Of a stretch of 64,000 nt of DNA, positions 1 through 8,186 are shown one piece after another. Both the position numbers and the translations under genes were made by a program. Source of the DNA: Ulvibacterium sp. (lineage in GTDB: Bacteria; Bacteroidota; Bacteroidia; Flavobacteriales; Flavobacteriaceae); assembly GCF_028285715.1 (NCBI RefSeq), contig NZ_JANQOO010000003.1:124001-188000 (forward strand), in the 5' to 3' direction. Under the pieces are notes generated by a model. It was not told where the DNA came from. It was given only the letters and a program-made list of their open reading frames with translations, and ran no database searches. Each line of letters opens with the position of its first letter. Positions within the stretch are counted from its first letter, which is position 1.

Positions 1-1
1 T

Positions 2-1972
2 GAAAGCTTTTACGGTATGGGCGATAAGGCTACACACTCCAACCTTAAGGGCAAACGCGTAAATAACTGGTGTACGGACCAATATGCCTTTGGAAAAGAC
101 CAAGAGCCCCTTTATAAGGCAATCCCATTTTACACAGGTCTGCACAATGGTAAATGTTATGGTATTTTCTTCGACAATACCTTTAGGACCTATTTTGATT
201 TTGCCCATGAACGCCGAAATATTACCAGTTTTTGGGCAGATGGGGGAGAGATGAACTATTACTTCTTTTATGGACCACAAATGTCAGAGGTTGTCCGTTC
301 CTATACCAATTTGACCGGGACTCCGGAAATGCCACCACAATGGGCGTTGGGGTATCATCAATCCAAATGGAGTTATTTTCCTGAAAGTAGGGTAAAGGAA
401 ATCGCCGACAACTTTAGAAAGCTGAAGATTCCTTGTGATGCCATCTATCTGGATATTGATTATATGGACGGTTTCCGCTGTTTTACATGGGATAAAACTC
501 GATTTCCCGACCCAAAACGGATGATAGGTGAATTAAACGAGGACGGTTTTAAGACCGTAGTGATGATAGACCCGGGCATTAAGGTAGATAGGGATTATTG
601 GGTATACCAGGAAGCCATGGATAAGGACTATTTCTGTAAACGTGGAGATGGACCCTATATGCAGGGAAAAGTGTGGCCGGGTGCCTGTAAGTTCCCCGAT
701 TTTACCAACCCCGAGGTACGCACTTGGTGGGCCGAGCTATACAAGGAATTCATGGCAGAGATTGGGGTACATGCCGTTTGGAACGATATGAACGAACCTG
801 CGGTAATGGAAGTACCCACCAAGACGGCCCCTTTGGATACCAGGCATAATTACGATGGTCATCCCTGTACCCATAGAAAGGCGCATAATATTTACGGCAT
901 GCAAATGGTAAGGGCCACCTATGAGGGTGTAAAGAAGTACGTATTCCCTAAAAGACCTTTTGTTATAACTAGGGCCGCATTTGCCGGAACCCAAAGATAT
1001 TCCTCTACTTGGACCGGAGATAATGTGGCCACCTGGGAACATTTATGGATAGCCAACGTACAGGCCCAACGGATGTGCCTTAGCGGCTATTCCTTTGTGG
1101 GATCGGATATTGGGGGCTTTGCGGAACAACCTAATGGTGAACTGTTTGCCAGATGGATCCAATTGGGGGTTTTCCATCCTTTCTGTAGGGTGCATTCCAG
1201 TGGTGATCACGGCGATCAGGAACCCTGGTCATTTGATACTGAAGTGACGGATATCGTCCGAAAATTTATAGAGCTGAGATATCAATTATTACCTTATTTA
1301 TATACCATGTTCTACAGGTACACGGAATATGGCACACCGATGTTACAGTCTTTGTTCTACTACGATCAGGAGGATACTCAGACCCATTTCCGAACGGATG
1401 AGTTTATTTTCGGGAAACAAATCTTGGTCTGTCCTGTTCAGGAACCCAACGCAAAGGGTAGGCGAATGTATTTGCCCAGAGGGAAATGGTATAACTATTG
1501 GACTGAAGAAACTATGGAAGGCGGCCGGGAGACATGGGTGACCGCAGATATCGACAAGATCCCGCTTTTCATCAAGGAAGGAGCCATAATTCCTAAATAT
1601 CCTGTACAACAGTATGTGGGAGAGCTTGAAATAAAGGAATTGATTCTTGATGTTTATTTTAAAATTGGCGCCGAGAATTCAATGGTCTACGAGGATGCCC
1701 AGGATGGATATGATTATAAGAAAGGACAGTTTAGTTTGCGTAAGTTCAAATTGTTGGGCAAGGAAAATGAACTTATAATCCAGCAATTCAAGGATGGATC
1801 GTATACTACTTCTTATGAGAGTTTCAAATTTAAATTACATGGCTTGCCTTTTACTATAGACACCATAGAAGTGGATAATGAGGTGGTCCCCTTGAAGGAG
1901 ATAAAATTGAATGGAAACAACAGTATAGAAATCGACAAGAATTTTACCGAATTGCACATAACAGGAAAATAA
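2..1972 (+). CDS. Glycoside hydrolase family 31 alpha-glucosidase (5' truncated by window)
   Basis: The reading frame is open from base 2, so the gene begins upstream of the window; the first in-frame ATG at 17 is internal. Residues at the start (FYGMGDK) match the family's N-terminal FYGxGEK segment. Counting from the ATG at 17, the nucleophile Asp lies at residue 257 in WNDMNEP and the acid/base Asp at 335 in WTGDN. The C-terminal part carries the usual beta-sandwich domains. GH31 enzymes release alpha-glucose from the non-reducing ends of maltose, starch or related oligosaccharides. No signal peptide can be judged because the N-terminus is missing. The short gap (35 nt) to the M48 gene allows cotranscription. 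Family assignment is firm; exact substrate is not. Confidence 0.93.
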   Translation, partial: ESFYGMGDKATHSNLKGKRVNNWCTDQYAFGKDQEPLYKAIPFYTGLHNGKCYGIFFDNTFRTYFDFAHERRNITSFWADGGEMNYYFFYGPQMSEVVRSYTNLTGTPEMPPQWALGYHQSKWSYFPESRVKEIADNFRKLKIPCDAIYLDIDYMDGFRCFTWDKTRFPDPKRMIGELNEDGFKTVVMIDPGIKVDRDYWVYQEAMDKDYFCKRGDGPYMQGKVWPGACKFPDFTNPEVRTWWAELYKEFMAEIGVHAVWNDMNEPAVMEVPTKTAPLDTRHNYDGHPCTHRKAHNIYGMQMVRATYEGVKKYVFPKRPFVITRAAFAGTQRYSSTWTGDNVATWEHLWIANVQAQRMCLSGYSFVGSDIGGFAEQPNGELFARWIQLGVFHPFCRVHSSGDHGDQEPWSFDTEVTDIVRKFIELRYQLLPYLYTMFYRYTEYGTPMLQSLFYYDQEDTQTHFRTDEFIFGKQILVCPVQEPNAKGRRMYLPRGKWYNYWTEETMEGGRETWVTADIDKIPLFIKEGAIIPKYPVQQYVGELEIKELILDVYFKIGAENSMVYEDAQDGYDYKKGQFSLRKFKLLGKENELIIQQFKDGSYTTSYESFKFKLHGLPFTIDTIEVDNEVVPLKEIKLNGNNSIEIDKNFTELHITGK

Positions 1973-2007
1973 TTTTCGTATTTTTCTTATGCTAAACACT
2001 GGTTAAA

Positions 2008-2817
2008 ATGAGAAGATTAATATTGACAATAGTGATTTTTATGGGCATGGCCGCCTGTAAAACCAATCCATTCACTGGAAAAAGCACACTGAATTTTTAT
2101 CCCAATAGCCAAATATTTCCGATGGCATTCGCCCAGTACGACCAATTTTTAAATGAAAACAAGGTGGTGGAGGGAACGGCCGAAGCCAAAATGATAAATA
2201 GGGTTGGTCAAAGAATAGCTTCTGCCGCTGAGAGGTGGTTAGCGGCAAATGGTGAACCAGGATATCTTAAAGACTACAAGTGGGAGTACAATCTTGTTCA
2301 GGACGAAACGGTAAACGCATGGTGTATGCCTGGTGGAAAAATTGTTTTTTATACAGGTATCATGCCCATATGCCAAGGAGAGACCGGTGTTGCGGTCGTC
2401 ATGGGACATGAAGTGGCCCATGCCCTAGCAGACCACGGCGCGCAACGGATGAGTGCCGGCACATTGCAACAGTTAGGGGCTGTGGCAGGCAATGTAGCTA
2501 TTAAGGATCCCCAGAAGCGCAATATGTTCAATCAAGCATATGGTATAGGATCTTCCGTAGGTTTAATGTTGCCCTTTAGCAGGAGCCACGAAACCGAAGC
2601 AGATTTGATCGGGCTCCAAATGATGGCTATTGCAGGATATAACCCAGATGAGGCCGCCAATCTTTGGCGAAGAATGAAGGCTAAAAGTGGGGGACAGGCC
2701 CCTCCCGAGTTCTTGAGCACGCACCCTTCCAATGATACCCGTATAGCCAATCTTGAAAAATGGGCTTCAATGGCAAAACAGGAAGCAAGTAAATTTGGCG
2801 TAACATCATTCCAATAA
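2008..2817 (+). CDS. M48 family metallopeptidase, lipoprotein
   Basis: 269 residues. The N-terminus is a lipoprotein signal peptide with the lipobox before Cys17 (GMAAC), placing the protein in the periplasm attached to a membrane. The zinc motif HEVAH is at residues 134-138 and the third-ligand region HETEAD at 194-199, followed by a conserved THPS segment near residue 240. This is the pattern of the LoiP/YcaL/BepA-like group of periplasmic M48 proteases, which take part in outer-membrane protein quality control. No C-terminal TPR domain is present, so it resembles LoiP/YcaL more than BepA. An intrinsic terminator follows it, separating it from the downstream transporter. Confidence 0.92.
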   Translation: MRRLILTIVIFMGMAACKTNPFTGKSTLNFYPNSQIFPMAFAQYDQFLNENKVVEGTAEAKMINRVGQRIASAAERWLAANGEPGYLKDYKWEYNLVQDETVNAWCMPGGKIVFYTGIMPICQGETGVAVVMGHEVAHALADHGAQRMSAGTLQQLGAVAGNVAIKDPQKRNMFNQAYGIGSSVGLMLPFSRSHETEADLIGLQMMAIAGYNPDEAANLWRRMKAKSGGQAPPEFLSTHPSNDTRIANLEKWASMAKQEASKFGVTSFQ

Positions 2818-2852
2818 ATCTCTTAAAAACAGATGTATAAAATCGTATATTG

Positions 2853-2882
2853 AAACCCGTCCGCCAATTCGCGGACGGGTTT
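2853..2882 (+). terminator. Intrinsic terminator after M48 peptidase gene
   Basis: A perfect 12-bp stem (AAACCCGTCCGC / GCGGACGGGTTT) around a CAATTC loop, with the T-run partly inside the stem. It lies between the peptidase stop and the transporter start at 2896. Confidence 0.85.
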
Positions 2883-2895
2883 TACTCTTTATCAG

Positions 2896-4233
2896 ATGAA
2901 CAGAACAATAACCATAAAAGGAGATCGGAAGTTACTAAATGCCTGGGCATTTTATGATTGGGCGAATTCAGTCTATAGTCTGGTCATTGCGTCTGCCATT
3001 TTTCCAATATTTTACGGTGCTTTGTTTCGAGTGGCGGAAGTTGAAAGGGTTTCCGTTTTTGGTGGCGAAATTGCACGTGCACCATTGATCAGTTATGTTA
3101 CTTCGACCGCCTTTCTCTTTATAGCTTTGATTACCCCTTTATTATCGGGGATGGCCGATTACCTTGGGAACAAAAAGGTATTCATGAAGTTTTTCTGTTA
3201 CTTGGGAGGGCTATCCTGTATAGGTCTCTACTGGTTTTCCTTGGACAATATCTATTTGGGTTTAACCTGCTATTTTTTTGGTCTTGTCGGTTTTTGGGTA
3301 AGCTTTGCCATTAACAACTCCTATTTGCCGGATATTGCCTTTCCGGAGCAACAGGACAGGGTTAGTGCAAAGGGCTTTTCCATGGGCTATATAGGAAGTG
3401 TCATTCTATTACTCTTCAATCTGGCTATGGTTATGAAACCCGGTCTATTCGGTATTGAGGATAGTGTGGGGGAGGCGGCCGAATTGAAGGCTATGAAGTA
3501 CGCTTTTGTATCCGTTGGTATCTGGTGGATTGGCTTTGCACAATACACCTTTTTTCACTTGCCAAAGGGAACTAAAAAGGAAGGTGAAAAAACAAATATT
3601 GTACTCAATGGTTTTAGGGAATTAAAAGGTGTTTGGCATCAATTGGGTAATGAGACCAGACTAAAACGCTATTTAGGGGCATTTTTCGTCTACAGTATGG
3701 CGGTCCAGACCGTAATGCTTATAGCCACCTATTTTGGCGAAGAGGAAATTAGTTGGGGTTCCGATAGTGAGCGTACCACGGGTTTGATTGTTAGTATTTT
3801 GGTCATACAAATAGTCGCTATCCTCGGAGCCACCCTTACCGCTAGGGCCTCTAAAGCTTTTGGTAACATTCCTACCCTTATCGTAATCAACCTTTTATGG
3901 GTTTCTATTTGCATCTATGCTTACTTTTTGATTACTCCGATGGATTTTTACATTGCAGCGGGGTGTGTTGGAATGGTTATGGGAGGTATACAAGCCTTGT
4001 CCCGTTCCACTTATTCCAAGTTTATTCCTGAAACAACGGATACCACTTCGTTCTTCAGCTTTTATGACGTAGCCGAAAAAATAGGTATTGTAATAGGTAC
4101 TTTTTTATATGGATTTGTCGCACAGTTTACAGGGAGTATGCGAAATTCCACAATATTTCTGGGGTTGTTTTTTCTTATAGGCATGTTTTTACTGACTCGG
4201 GTCAATAAAACTAAAAAAGCTCCCATTGGATAA
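2896..4233 (+). CDS. MFS transporter, UMF1/Atg22 family
   Basis: 445 residues with about 11-12 hydrophobic membrane segments. The N-terminal motif NAWAFYDWANSVYSLVI is characteristic of the UMF1 (Atg22-related) branch of the major facilitator superfamily, and so is the G(I/M)QALSRSTYSK segment near residue 370. Members are inner-membrane permeases whose substrates in bacteria are largely unknown; yeast Atg22 exports amino acids from the vacuole. The 3' end of the gene contains the terminator of the converging operon (4213-4242). The ATG at 2896 gives a normal N-terminus for the family. Confidence 0.88.
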   Translation: MNRTITIKGDRKLLNAWAFYDWANSVYSLVIASAIFPIFYGALFRVAEVERVSVFGGEIARAPLISYVTSTAFLFIALITPLLSGMADYLGNKKVFMKFFCYLGGLSCIGLYWFSLDNIYLGLTCYFFGLVGFWVSFAINNSYLPDIAFPEQQDRVSAKGFSMGYIGSVILLLFNLAMVMKPGLFGIEDSVGEAAELKAMKYAFVSVGIWWIGFAQYTFFHLPKGTKKEGEKTNIVLNGFRELKGVWHQLGNETRLKRYLGAFFVYSMAVQTVMLIATYFGEEEISWGSDSERTTGLIVSILVIQIVAILGATLTARASKAFGNIPTLIVINLLWVSICIYAYFLITPMDFYIAAGCVGMVMGGIQALSRSTYSKFIPETTDTTSFFSFYDVAEKIGIVIGTFLYGFVAQFTGSMRNSTIFLGLFFLIGMFLLTRVNKTKKAPIG

Positions 4234-4242
4234 TGGAAGCTT
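4213..4242 (-). terminator. Intrinsic terminator of the ECF sigma / head-GIN operon, embedded in the end of the MFS gene
   Basis: Read on the minus strand, an 11-bp stem (AAGCTTCCATT / AATGGGAGCTT, one G-U pair) with a 4-nt loop is followed by TTTTTT. It sits 46 nt past the stop of the last operon gene and overlaps the last codons and stop of the converging transporter gene. On the plus strand there is no T-run after the stem, so it works in one direction only. Confidence 0.85.
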
Positions 4243-4287
4243 AAATTAGGATGTTGTTCGTTTTTTGATTTATGTTTTTACGCCGGA

Positions 4288-5013
4288 TTATCCCCTGGAA
4301 ATATCCCCCGACCCGGATGTCTTGGTATCTATTTTTTCTGGATTGCCTCGGTATTCTATATCCCCAGATCCGGAAACCCGTGCTCTTAGCCTCTGATTGG
4401 CGGTGACCTGTATGTTCGCCGATCCCGAAACAGTGGCCTCAACATTCTCCGCTTCTAGCGAATAGGCCTCAACATCTCCTGATCCTGAAACACTTACGTC
4501 AAACTCATCAGCCTTTCCTTTAAGCCGTATATCCCCCGATCCAGACATGGAAGCATTTATCGAGTTTGCTTCTACGGATAAGGTGATATCACCCGATCCG
4601 GACATGGCCGTTTCAAAGGAACTCGCCTTAATGGTTGTTTTTCCAACGATGTCCCCTGATCCGGATAGTGATATGGAACTTACACTTTCCACTGGAACGG
4701 TTATGACAATACCTTCGTTCCACTTGGAAGGTTTCAGATTCACTCCTTTTTCGGTCTTAATGACCAGCTTTCCATTTTTAACTTCCGTCTTAATGTATTC
4801 CAGAAGGTTATCCTCACCCTTTAAAGTAAGTTCCCCCTCGTTGCCATCAACCAAATTTACATCAAACCATCCGGAAACTGCAATTGCGTCATAGTCCCCT
4901 GTGGACCTTTCTATTGTTACGGTATTGCCATTTCCTTTTATTCTACGGCCCCATTGTGCGGTACAGGAGACCGTAAAAGCAAGTAAAAGACCTAATGTGA
5001 TTAATTTTTTCAT
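4288..5013 (-). CDS. Head GIN domain protein (DUF2807), secreted
   Basis: 241 residues with an N-terminal signal peptide (first 20 residues, ending in ...SCTAQ). The body is a run of seven SGSG-type turns (SGSGDI, SGSGDI, SGSGDI, SGSGDV, SGSANI, SGSGDI, SGSGDI) about 18-22 residues apart, which fits a right-handed beta-helix with one motif per turn. This is the DUF2807 'head GIN' family, annotated as putative auto-transporter adhesin but of unproven function; there is no autotransporter barrel here. It is a paralogue of the gene immediately upstream (33-nt gap) and the last gene of a five-gene operon led by an ECF sigma factor. The Cys in VSC could be a lipidation site, but the lipobox is poor. 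Confidence 0.85.
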   Translation of the reverse strand: MKKLITLGLLLAFTVSCTAQWGRRIKGNGNTVTIERSTGDYDAIAVSGWFDVNLVDGNEGELTLKGEDNLLEYIKTEVKNGKLVIKTEKGVNLKPSKWNEGIVITVPVESVSSISLSGSGDIVGKTTIKASSFETAMSGSGDITLSVEANSINASMSGSGDIRLKGKADEFDVSVSGSGDVEAYSLEAENVEATVSGSANIQVTANQRLRARVSGSGDIEYRGNPEKIDTKTSGSGDISRG

Positions 5014-5046
5014 TTTGTGTCGTTTTTTTGGGTTATTATCGCTATT

Positions 5047-5751
5047 CTAAATGTTTCTTTTTCTTTTCGTGACAGACCCTGACCCTGAAACCTTACTGTC
5101 GATTTTATCGGGGGAACCTATATAATTGACATCTCCAGAACCGGAGATTCTTGCCCGGATTTCTTCATTCGCCTTTACATTGACGTTGGCGGAGCCGCTA
5201 ATGGTAGCCACAACAATATCCGTCTCCAGGTCATAAGCTTTTATTTTACCGGAGCCGGAAATCTCCGCATCATGGTTTTCGGCCTGTCCGTGAAATATAA
5301 TATTCCCGGAACCTGATATTCTGGAATTTAGGGAGTTGGTGTTTACGTTCAAATCGATTTCCCCAGAACCGGAAAGATTGGCAGCAAAGCGTTCTGCGGT
5401 CAAGGTGGTAGTTCCTGAAATTGAACCTGATCCGGAGAGCGATACACCATGGATACTTTCAACAGGAATGGTTATCGTTATCTTGGAGAAAGAATAGAAG
5501 GGGTTTAGATTAGATCTTTTTGCCCACTCTATTTTTAGGTCACCGTTCACTACTTCGCTGTCAATGTGTTTTAATAGGCTCGCTTTACCTGTAATGGTAA
5601 TTTGGCCCTCTTTTCCCTCCACTAGTTCTACATCGAACCAACCGGATATGGATATTTCATCATATTCTCCTACGTTTCGTTTTTCAAGATTTTGCGCCTG
5701 TACGGAAAAAGAAAGGATTGAGACTAAAAAGGGTATTAGAACATTTTTCAT
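5047..5751 (-). CDS. Head GIN domain protein (DUF2807), secreted paralogue
   Basis: 234 residues with a signal peptide ending near ...SVQAQ. It carries seven SGSG turns (SGSGSI, SGSGEI, SGSGNI, SGSGKI, SGSANV, SGSGDV, SGSGSV) in the same order and spacing as its downstream neighbour, including the deviating fifth turn SGSAN, so the two arose by tandem duplication of a whole gene. The start of both mature proteins (YDxIxxSGWFDVxLVxGxEG) is also shared. The predicted structure is a secreted or surface beta-helix; the biochemical role is unknown. It lies 17 nt after the DUF4097-like gene and is almost certainly cotranscribed with it. Confidence 0.85.
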   Translation of the reverse strand: MKNVLIPFLVSILSFSVQAQNLEKRNVGEYDEISISGWFDVELVEGKEGQITITGKASLLKHIDSEVVNGDLKIEWAKRSNLNPFYSFSKITITIPVESIHGVSLSGSGSISGTTTLTAERFAANLSGSGEIDLNVNTNSLNSRISGSGNIIFHGQAENHDAEISGSGKIKAYDLETDIVVATISGSANVNVKANEEIRARISGSGDVNYIGSPDKIDSKVSGSGSVTKRKRNI

Positions 5752-5768
5752 AACGGTCGGATTTTTAT

Positions 5769-6866
5769 TTAATTTCTTGAAAAGGACACACCACCATAGT
5801 CACTGGAAATAGTGACTGTGTTTCCACTATTTTGTTGTCCATGGAAACCCTTATAATACTTGGAATGGGATTTCTCCTTGCTGATATTGACTTCAAAATC
5901 GCCCATACCATTTACGCCGGCATATTCCGTATCGATTTCAAAATCAAAATGGTATTGGGGGGAATATCCGATTTTGATTCCGGTATAATCCGTTTTAATT
6001 TGAAGGTCTCCGGCATCATCGGCCATATTTTCTATTTTTATGGAGCCATAATCTGCTGTAATACCCACCGCACCATGTATTGTACCTAATTTCACATTGA
6101 TATAGTCACCACTTCCCTGAACATCGTTTGCCTTACCGATATCTATTTTTCCATAATCGCAGGTGTACTGTAAATTTTCCATTTCTTCCACTGTTGAATC
6201 CGTATAATCTGCATTGATCATAAGATCCCCGGCCTTTTCGATGGTAAAACCGGAATAATCTGCCCGTATGTCACCACTGTTGATGTAACCAATGCTTGAT
6301 CTGGAAGTGTAATCAAAATTAAGCTGGTTGTTCCTCCCTCGCAACTCCCCGATTTCCAATCTGCCATAGTCGCAATTTATTTTGGCATGGCCATCCACAC
6401 GGTCCAAAATGATATTTCCATAATCATTATCCAAATGTACACTGTTCTTAACAGGTAGCTTTATGGTGTAATCAATTTGCATATTTACGTTATTATTCCT
6501 GCCCCAATTCCAACCCCAACTACCTTTGTTGTCGTTAAAAATAGTTTTGGCAGAGACCATGCTACTGCTCGCATCAAAATCCACGTTAATATTGTCCAGT
6601 TTACGCTGCACCTTATCTTCGTTATTACCACTGGTTTTTATATGGACCTCAATAAGCACACGATTCTCGTTCCAAGAAGTGATATTTAGGTTCCCATAGC
6701 TATTGTTTACTTTTAAAAGAGCATCAGAATTTACATTAAATTCCTTTTTGATGGTCTTTTCCTTGGTATATCTGCCCTTTAACTTTCCATCATGGGCCCA
6801 TAAGGTCAATGGAAGTACACCAAAAAGTAATAGCGCTGCGTACTTATATAGTAATGTTTTCATCAT
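5769..6866 (-). CDS. DUF4097-like repeat protein, secreted
   Basis: 365 residues with a clear signal peptide (first 24 residues, ending LTLWAHD). After a Lys-rich linker it consists of repeated short turns centred on D-Y-G/T/S (NDYG, CDYG, FDYT, ADYS, ADYT, CDYG, ADYG, TDYT, SDYG), about 18-25 residues apart, again suggesting a beta-helix or solenoid. It resembles the DUF4097/putative adhesin family that sits beside DUF2807. The first 23 nt overlap the end of the anti-sigma-like gene, so translation is probably coupled. It is the third gene of the sigma-factor operon. Function is not known. Confidence 0.75.
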   Translation of the reverse strand: MMKTLLYKYAALLLFGVLPLTLWAHDGKLKGRYTKEKTIKKEFNVNSDALLKVNNSYGNLNITSWNENRVLIEVHIKTSGNNEDKVQRKLDNINVDFDASSSMVSAKTIFNDNKGSWGWNWGRNNNVNMQIDYTIKLPVKNSVHLDNDYGNIILDRVDGHAKINCDYGRLEIGELRGRNNQLNFDYTSRSSIGYINSGDIRADYSGFTIEKAGDLMINADYTDSTVEEMENLQYTCDYGKIDIGKANDVQGSGDYINVKLGTIHGAVGITADYGSIKIENMADDAGDLQIKTDYTGIKIGYSPQYHFDFEIDTEYAGVNGMGDFEVNISKEKSHSKYYKGFHGQQNSGNTVTISSDYGGVSFSRN

Positions 6867-7404
6867 TGTAGTCTTTTAATGTTTGTATAGTTTCAATTTG
6901 GTCCAGCACATCTTGTAAAAGATCTATTCTTGTCTGGAAATTGGTAATCATGGCACTGAGAATAAACTTGCTGTTACCACCATTTAAAAGATCTTCTTCC
7001 AATTGCCCATAATTGGTCTCCAATTTTTTCAACTGGGTCATGGTATCGGCAATAATCTTTTCGGTTTCCGGAGAACTCTTGCTTTCCAGTTCCCTTACCT
7101 GCTGCTCAATAAGATTGGCAAAGTAAAACTCTGTCTTGGATACCTCTGGGGAAATCTCAGCCACTTTTTCCTCGGTCGTAGCCTCGCCTGTGTAAATGCC
7201 AAGGCCTATAGTGCAAAGCACAAGGACGGAGGCCGCTATGGAGAGGGGTTTCCACCAGTTTATTTTTTTTGGGTACATCTGTACCACTCCTTGCGCTGCG
7301 TTCATCTTTTCCAAAAAACGCGCTTCATGACCTGGAGCTGGTTCTTCAATATCAAAAGAACCTCCTAGTCTTTTGAACATTTTTTCCAAATTGTCGTTTT
7401 CCAT
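6844..7404 (-). CDS. Probable anti-sigma factor (single membrane span)
   Basis: 186 residues: a cytoplasmic N-terminal part with the GHEARFLEKM segment often seen in Bacteroidota membrane proteins next to ECF sigma genes, one membrane span at about residues 52-72, and a helical periplasmic part with possible coiled coil (about 110-175). No zinc (HxxxCxxC) anti-sigma motif is present. It overlaps the sigma gene by one base (TAATG) and the downstream gene by 23 nt, the arrangement expected for a sigma/anti-sigma pair made in fixed ratio. The anti-sigma role is inferred from position and topology, not from a recognised domain. Confidence 0.65.
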   Translation of the reverse strand: MENDNLEKMFKRLGGSFDIEEPAPGHEARFLEKMNAAQGVVQMYPKKINWWKPLSIAASVLVLCTIGLGIYTGEATTEEKVAEISPEVSKTEFYFANLIEQQVRELESKSSPETEKIIADTMTQLKKLETNYGQLEEDLLNGGNSKFILSAMITNFQTRIDLLQDVLDQIETIQTLKDYNDENITI

Positions 7405-7958
7405 TATCCTGCGATTAATAGTTTTTGTCGTAGGCTTTCCTTGGCTCTTGAAATTGTTGTCCTACAATTAGCGTAACTTATATTCATAATACCACTTATT
7501 TCCTCATAGTCGTAACCTTCGATTAAATGTAGGGTCAAAGAAATTCTGTAATTGTCTTTCAACCGTTTCATGGCTTCCATCACCTTTTGAGCCTTCAGTT
7601 CGGTAAACGCATGATCCGAAGCAACTCCATCATTATCCTCGACCCTGTACATTATATCATCCAAAGCAACCTCATTTTTTTTCTGCTGCTTTTTATAGTG
7701 ATAGATACTGTTGTTTATTACAATTCGTTTTAGCCAGGCTCCAAATGTGACCTCTCCCTTGAACGTATGCAGTTTTGTAAACGCGTTTAAAAAAGATTCC
7801 TGCATAACGTCCTCCGCTTCGGCACTATCCTTTACAATTCTAAGGGAGGTATTGTACATCGCCTTGTAATACCGATTGTAAATCTCTAGTTGTGCACTTT
7901 GGTTTCCCTTAAGGCATAGTTGCAATAAAGCATCAGTATGTTCACTCTTGTGGCTCAA
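7404..7958 (-). CDS. RNA polymerase sigma factor, ECF subfamily (sigma-70)
   Basis: 184 residues. Region 2 lies at about residues 22-90 and includes the AEDVMQESFLNAF segment (core binding and -10 recognition). Region 4 lies at about 125-180 and includes YDYEEISGIMNISYANCRT (helix-turn-helix for -35 recognition). There is no region 1.1 or 3, as expected for an ECF factor. It is the first gene of the minus-strand operon that continues with a membrane protein and three secreted repeat proteins, so it probably controls its own operon and further surface genes elsewhere. No match to TAnnTTTG was found upstream, which fits transcription from an ECF-type promoter, but no such promoter can be defined from one copy. 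Confidence 0.92.
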   Translation of the reverse strand: MSHKSEHTDALLQLCLKGNQSAQLEIYNRYYKAMYNTSLRIVKDSAEAEDVMQESFLNAFTKLHTFKGEVTFGAWLKRIVINNSIYHYKKQQKKNEVALDDIMYRVEDNDGVASDHAFTELKAQKVMEAMKRLKDNYRISLTLHLIEGYDYEEISGIMNISYANCRTTISRAKESLRQKLLIAG

Positions 7959-8149
7959 AAGATGGACGGTTTATACAAAAGAGGACTTCATTTTTGGATT
8001 GTTACAGTAAAATATAAAAAAGTGTGTTTGCGTAATATGGATATGGCATAACAATTGTTTATTAAGGTTTGGCTAGAGTTTCTTATTATAAGGAACGACA
8101 ATAATAATAGGCTCTGAAGACATTTATAATTTTTTACTTGAATATAATG

Positions 8150-8170
8150 TTCTGTCCAATTGTGACAGAA
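8150..8170. promoter_or_regulatory. Inverted repeat upstream of lon, candidate operator
   Basis: TTCTGTC and GACAGAA form a perfect 7-bp inverted repeat with a 7-nt spacer, ending 16 nt before the lon start codon. A TATAAT-like hexamer lies just before it (8143-8148), so the repeat would cover the transcription start. This is a fitting place for a repressor of a heat-shock protease gene. The protein that binds is unknown; the sequence is not the CIRCE/HrcA element. Confidence 0.5.
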
Positions 8171-8186
8171 TGACCGAAATAAATAT

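Noticed and set aside
4320-5750. Repeated SGSG-coding DNA as a CRISPR or satellite repeat
   Set aside because: The repeats are codon-level echoes of protein turns in two genes; spacers are not unique non-coding units and the frame is open throughout.
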